Shown piece by piece: positions 61,663 through 64,000 of a DNA stretch of 64,000 bases. A program made the translations under genes and the position numbers. The notes under the pieces were generated by a model. That model was not told the DNA's origin, did not search any database, and saw only the letters and a list, made by a program, of their open reading frames with translations. Each line of letters opens with the position of its first letter. The first letter of the stretch is position 1. This DNA is from Neobacillus sp. DY30 (GTDB lineage: Bacteria > Bacillota > Bacilli > Bacillales > Cytobacillaceae), in assembly GCF_030123065.1 (NCBI RefSeq), contig NZ_CP126093.1, forward strand, positions 5,648,001-5,712,000, read 5' to 3'.

Positions 61663-62892
61663 CTATGATTTTTTATATTTTCCAGGTATATATTTTTCAC
61701 TGGCTTTAAAGTTATAAACGGGTTTGATAAAAGAAACAATCTCCGTTGTTTCCTCGATTTTTTCTAGAATTTCATTCATTGGCTTGTAGGCCATTGGCGC
61801 TTCATCAAGTGTTTCTTCAGATACTGATGTCGTCCAAACGCCCTCCATTGTTTTGTGAAAGTCTGCCATATCTAAAGTTTTCATTGCTTTTGTACGGCTT
61901 AAGACACGGCCTGCTCCATGTGGTGCGGAATAATTCCAATCCTCATTCCCTTTACCCACCGCTAAAATGGAACCATCCCTCATGTTGATCGGAATAATGA
62001 GCCGTTCTCCCTTTTGGGCAGAAACTGCCCCTTTTCGCAAAATCAAGTTATCCGTATCAATATAATTGTGCACGGTATCGAAGCGATCGAGTTCCTCAAA
62101 TCCCATATTGTCAATGATAGCTCTTGCAATTTCTTCGCGGTTTGATTTTGCGAATGCTTGAGCTAATTTCATGTCATGCATATAATTATAAAAATCCTCA
62201 CCTTCCAAATACGCTAAATCATTTGGAATCACTGGATTCTTTTCTTTGTAATTTTGAATGGCCGTTTGGATTTCTCTTTCCCGGCCCGCAGCTTTTAATT
62301 GTTCAATCATTTCCGTTAAGTCTTGATTACGAAGCTTTGAAATTGCTACCTTCTGATAGTAGGTTGCAATCTTTGCCCCAACATAACGGCTACCAGTATG
62401 GATCGTTAAGAAGTGGCAGCCATCGGAATCAATTGACGCTTCGATAAAATGATTTCCGCCCCCAAGGGTTCCCAAGCTATAAAGACTTTTATTCTGACTG
62501 AGTATATGTTTAGCCCTGAACTCTTCTGTGGATGGGAAATCCGTGCTAATAAATTTTACCGTATCATCCGTATGAAGTTCATGGCCGCTTGGGACGTATG
62601 AACGAATGACGTTATCCAGTTTGTTAAAATCAACTTTTTTATCTTGAAGCCTAACGGTCAGGACACCGCAGCCAACATCGACTCCAACTAGGTTAGGAAC
62701 GACCTTATCTTTCAACTGGATGGTTGTGCCAATTACACAGCCTTTCCCAGCATGATAGTCTGGCATTATACTAATCTTTGTATCCTTTAAAAACGCTTGA
62801 TTACATAGCTCCTGTATTTGCTCCATCGCCGTTTCCTGCGGATAATTAGAAAATACCTTTGCTTCTGTTTGTGTCCCTTTTATTGTTATCAC
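61663..62892 (-). CDS. rtcB: RtcB family RNA-splicing ligase
   Basis: About 409 residues. The metal-ligand set is visible: MPDYHAGKGCVIGTTI, GVDVGCGVLTV (Asp and Cys), GTLGGGNHFIEA, FLTIHTGSRYVGA and SAPHGAGRVLSRTKA with the guanylated His. RtcB joins 2',3'-cyclic phosphate and 5'-OH RNA ends with GTP and manganese. It repairs cleaved tRNAs and rRNA after toxin or stress damage in bacteria. No archease or RtcA gene is adjacent. GTG 62892 is chosen because GGGGGAGGG lies seven bases before; the in-frame TTG at 62910 precedes that site. Confidence 0.93.
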   Translation of the reverse strand: MITIKGTQTEAKVFSNYPQETAMEQIQELCNQAFLKDTKISIMPDYHAGKGCVIGTTIQLKDKVVPNLVGVDVGCGVLTVRLQDKKVDFNKLDNVIRSYVPSGHELHTDDTVKFISTDFPSTEEFRAKHILSQNKSLYSLGTLGGGNHFIEASIDSDGCHFLTIHTGSRYVGAKIATYYQKVAISKLRNQDLTEMIEQLKAAGREREIQTAIQNYKEKNPVIPNDLAYLEGEDFYNYMHDMKLAQAFAKSNREEIARAIIDNMGFEELDRFDTVHNYIDTDNLILRKGAVSAQKGERLIIPINMRDGSILAVGKGNEDWNYSAPHGAGRVLSRTKAMKTLDMADFHKTMEGVWTTSVSEETLDEAPMAYKPMNEILEKIEETTEIVSFIKPVYNFKASEKYIPGKYKKS

Positions 62893-63047
62893 AAGATTTC
62901 CCTCCCCCAACGCAGATTACCAATAGGCTACCATTTTACCTACATTCTTACAATCGATTTCGTGCGACAATTTTAATGGGTTATAAGTCTTTGTTTGAGT
63001 ATTAATAATACCGCCATCAATGTTTCCTTAATCGACAAGAAACGTCT

Positions 63048-63130
63048 TAACTAATCGTTTAATTAAAACTCTCTTAAACCCTTTTGAAAAACGAACTTTT
63101 AATAGTTTTCCGGGAAATTTTTTGTCGATA
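63048..63130. repeat. Palindrome-headed ~85-bp repeat (copy)
   Basis: TTAACTAATCGTTTAATTAAAA head and TTTGTCGAT end; internal CTTAAACCCTT-AAAA also matches the copy at 8845. Confidence 0.65.
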
Positions 63131-63216
63131 ACATATTCTCTTACCGACAGCAAAATGACAATTACTTTCCAAAAACATTATATTTTTCCACTAGTAGACT
63201 CCCTTAGACAAATCAA

Positions 63217-63303
63217 AAACTAATTAAATGATTGATTAATTTGACTAAAATCCCTCCACCTGCAAGAAGTTTCTTCACCCAAGAAGTACGTAAAATGTCG
63301 AGA
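63217..63303. repeat. Palindrome-headed ~85-bp repeat (copy)
   Basis: ACTAATTAAATGATTGATTAAT head and AATGTCGAG end (63295-63302); the most diverged of the right-hand copies. Confidence 0.5.
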
Positions 63304-63307
63304 AAAA

Positions 63308-63336
63308 ACACCCTTGAAATTCAAGGGTGTCTAATG
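63308..63336 (-). terminator. Terminator of the SH3-domain hydrolase gene
   Basis: ACACCCTTGA / TCAAGGGTGT with a 3-base loop; on the minus strand followed by TTTTTTC. Confidence 0.88.
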
Positions 63337-63351
63337 ATAGTCTTTTTACTT

Positions 63352-64000
63352 TTAGTTAATTACTTGTTTAATAAAATCTCCACTTACCCATCCGGTAGTT
63401 GTGGAATTAGGCACAAACACTTGATACCAGCCATTTTGTGTTACAGGCACTCCGTTGATCGTAACAAGATTCAAATAAGCACCGTTTCTAACACTAGCAA
63501 TCATACTCGAATCCGTTGAAGCACTGCTGCGAATATTTAAAGAACCGCCAGCAAGGGTTACCTGTGCTAAGTTTTGAATCTGTAAATATCCACCATAAAG
63601 CCAGCCGGTTTGGCCATTCACACTTACTCGGTACCAACGATAGGCGTAATTACCTGTTGTAGTCGGTTCATAGTAAACATCAGTATTATATCCTAATACG
63701 GTGATGGCTGTACCCTGAGGAATGGAACCGATGACGGTTGATCGTAAAATATATGGTAATGATCTTAAAGTTAGTGATGAAGTATTCACTATCTTTGCGT
63801 TGATCCCACTTGGGAAGTTAATAATCGTATCTTCCGGATATGGCAGTCCAGCTGGAATATCTCTCACCAAAGTAGGTGGAGCAATGTTAGACATTCCAAG
63901 AACATTCGCATTGGAATAATAGGCGTTATCATAAGGTTTCATACCTTGCATAAGATTTGCAATCCCATTTTTCCAATTTTGATCTGTCGCATAGTTCACA
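63352..64000 (-). CDS. Cell-wall hydrolase with SH3 domains, 3' part only
   Basis: The last 216 codons of a gene that continues beyond the right edge. It begins inside NYATDQNWKNGIANLMQGMK, the end of a LytG-like endo-N-acetylglucosaminidase domain. After a Pro-rich linker come two bacterial SH3 repeats: one ending TGWLYGGYLQIQNL and one with GSLNIRSSASTDSSMIASVR and NGWYQVFV ... TGWVSGDFI. The SH3 domains bind peptidoglycan. The true start is outside the window. Expected to be secreted or surface-bound and to act in growth or sporulation-related wall turnover. Confidence 0.8.
   Translation of the reverse strand, partial: VNYATDQNWKNGIANLMQGMKPYDNAYYSNANVLGMSNIAPPTLVRDIPAGLPYPEDTIINFPSGINAKIVNTSSLTLRSLPYILRSTVIGSIPQGTAITVLGYNTDVYYEPTTTGNYAYRWYRVSVNGQTGWLYGGYLQIQNLAQVTLAGGSLNIRSSASTDSSMIASVRNGAYLNLVTINGVPVTQNGWYQVFVPNSTTTGWVSGDFIKQVIN

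Noticed and set aside
8845-63303. CRISPR array as an explanation of the palindromic repeats
   Set aside because: Copies are scattered over tens of kb with no regular spacers and no cas genes.

Overview
The window looks like chromosomal DNA of a low-GC, endospore-forming Firmicute of the Bacillaceae (Bacillus/Neobacillus-like). This rests on strong GGAGG-type ribosome sites, SinR/SinI-type biofilm regulators, a YjcZ-type spore protein, a KinB-like orphan kinase, a cre-like site and intrinsic terminators. No rRNA, tRNA, CRISPR array or intact transposase was seen.

Region 0-13 kb is a patchwork of small accessory genes. It holds an FMN split-barrel protein, a GntR/FCD regulator, an SRPBCC protein with a second copy at 22 kb, a TauE exporter, lipoproteins, an orphan SMI1/KNR4 immunity-like protein, a secreted metallophosphoesterase, a YjcZ protein, a staygreen homologue, a YHYH/excalibur secreted protein and a membrane acyltransferase. 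Several families of short intergenic repeats lie between them. Region 13-20 kb is a sugar locus: an ArsR-type regulator with a large extra domain, a solute-binding lipoprotein, two ABC permeases, a GH2 and a GH43 hydrolase. It has a cre-like site and AT-rich palindromes upstream.

Region 23-59 kb is built around a large exopolysaccharide (EPS) locus. The main operon runs leftward from about 54.4 to 37.1 kb: chain-length/kinase pair, a structured leader resembling the EAR RNA, galU, priming transferase, fcl, gmd, five glycosyltransferases, wzy, wzx, an ATP-grasp protein, a UDP-glucuronate epimerase and ugd. ManC, a GH5 lipoprotein and a second Wzy-like protein follow, and manA lies just outside. 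Together these point to an acidic polymer containing fucose and uronic acid, colanic-acid-like in precursor content. On its left side are a beta-helix protein, an AsnB-type amidotransferase, a carrier-thioesterase didomain whose thioesterase has Cys at the nucleophile position, and a broken serine acetyltransferase.

The most interesting observations concern control and history of this locus. Palindromes of the form GTTC-N8-GAAC, matching SinR half-sites, lie in front of the EPS operon, in its leader, and in front of the acetyltransferase/thioesterase/asnB group. Three SinR/SinI-like sets flank the locus, but only the right-hand pair is fully intact. The EPS locus also lies between directly oriented partial duplications: the 5' end of a histidine kinase gene and a HAD phosphatase gene each occur once intact and once as a remnant, on opposite sides. 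This suggests an island inserted by, or trapped in, a duplication.

Several genes are frameshifted, two of them in poly-A/T runs (sinR-like at 26.66 kb, and the EPS kinase, which loses a C-terminal Tyr-Tyr tail). Phase variation, real decay and sequencing error cannot be separated from one sequence. Region 59-64 kb holds a GNAT-like protein, a zinc-ribbon membrane protein, an RtcB RNA ligase and the 3' part of an SH3-domain cell-wall hydrolase, with several copies of an ~85-bp palindrome-headed repeat.
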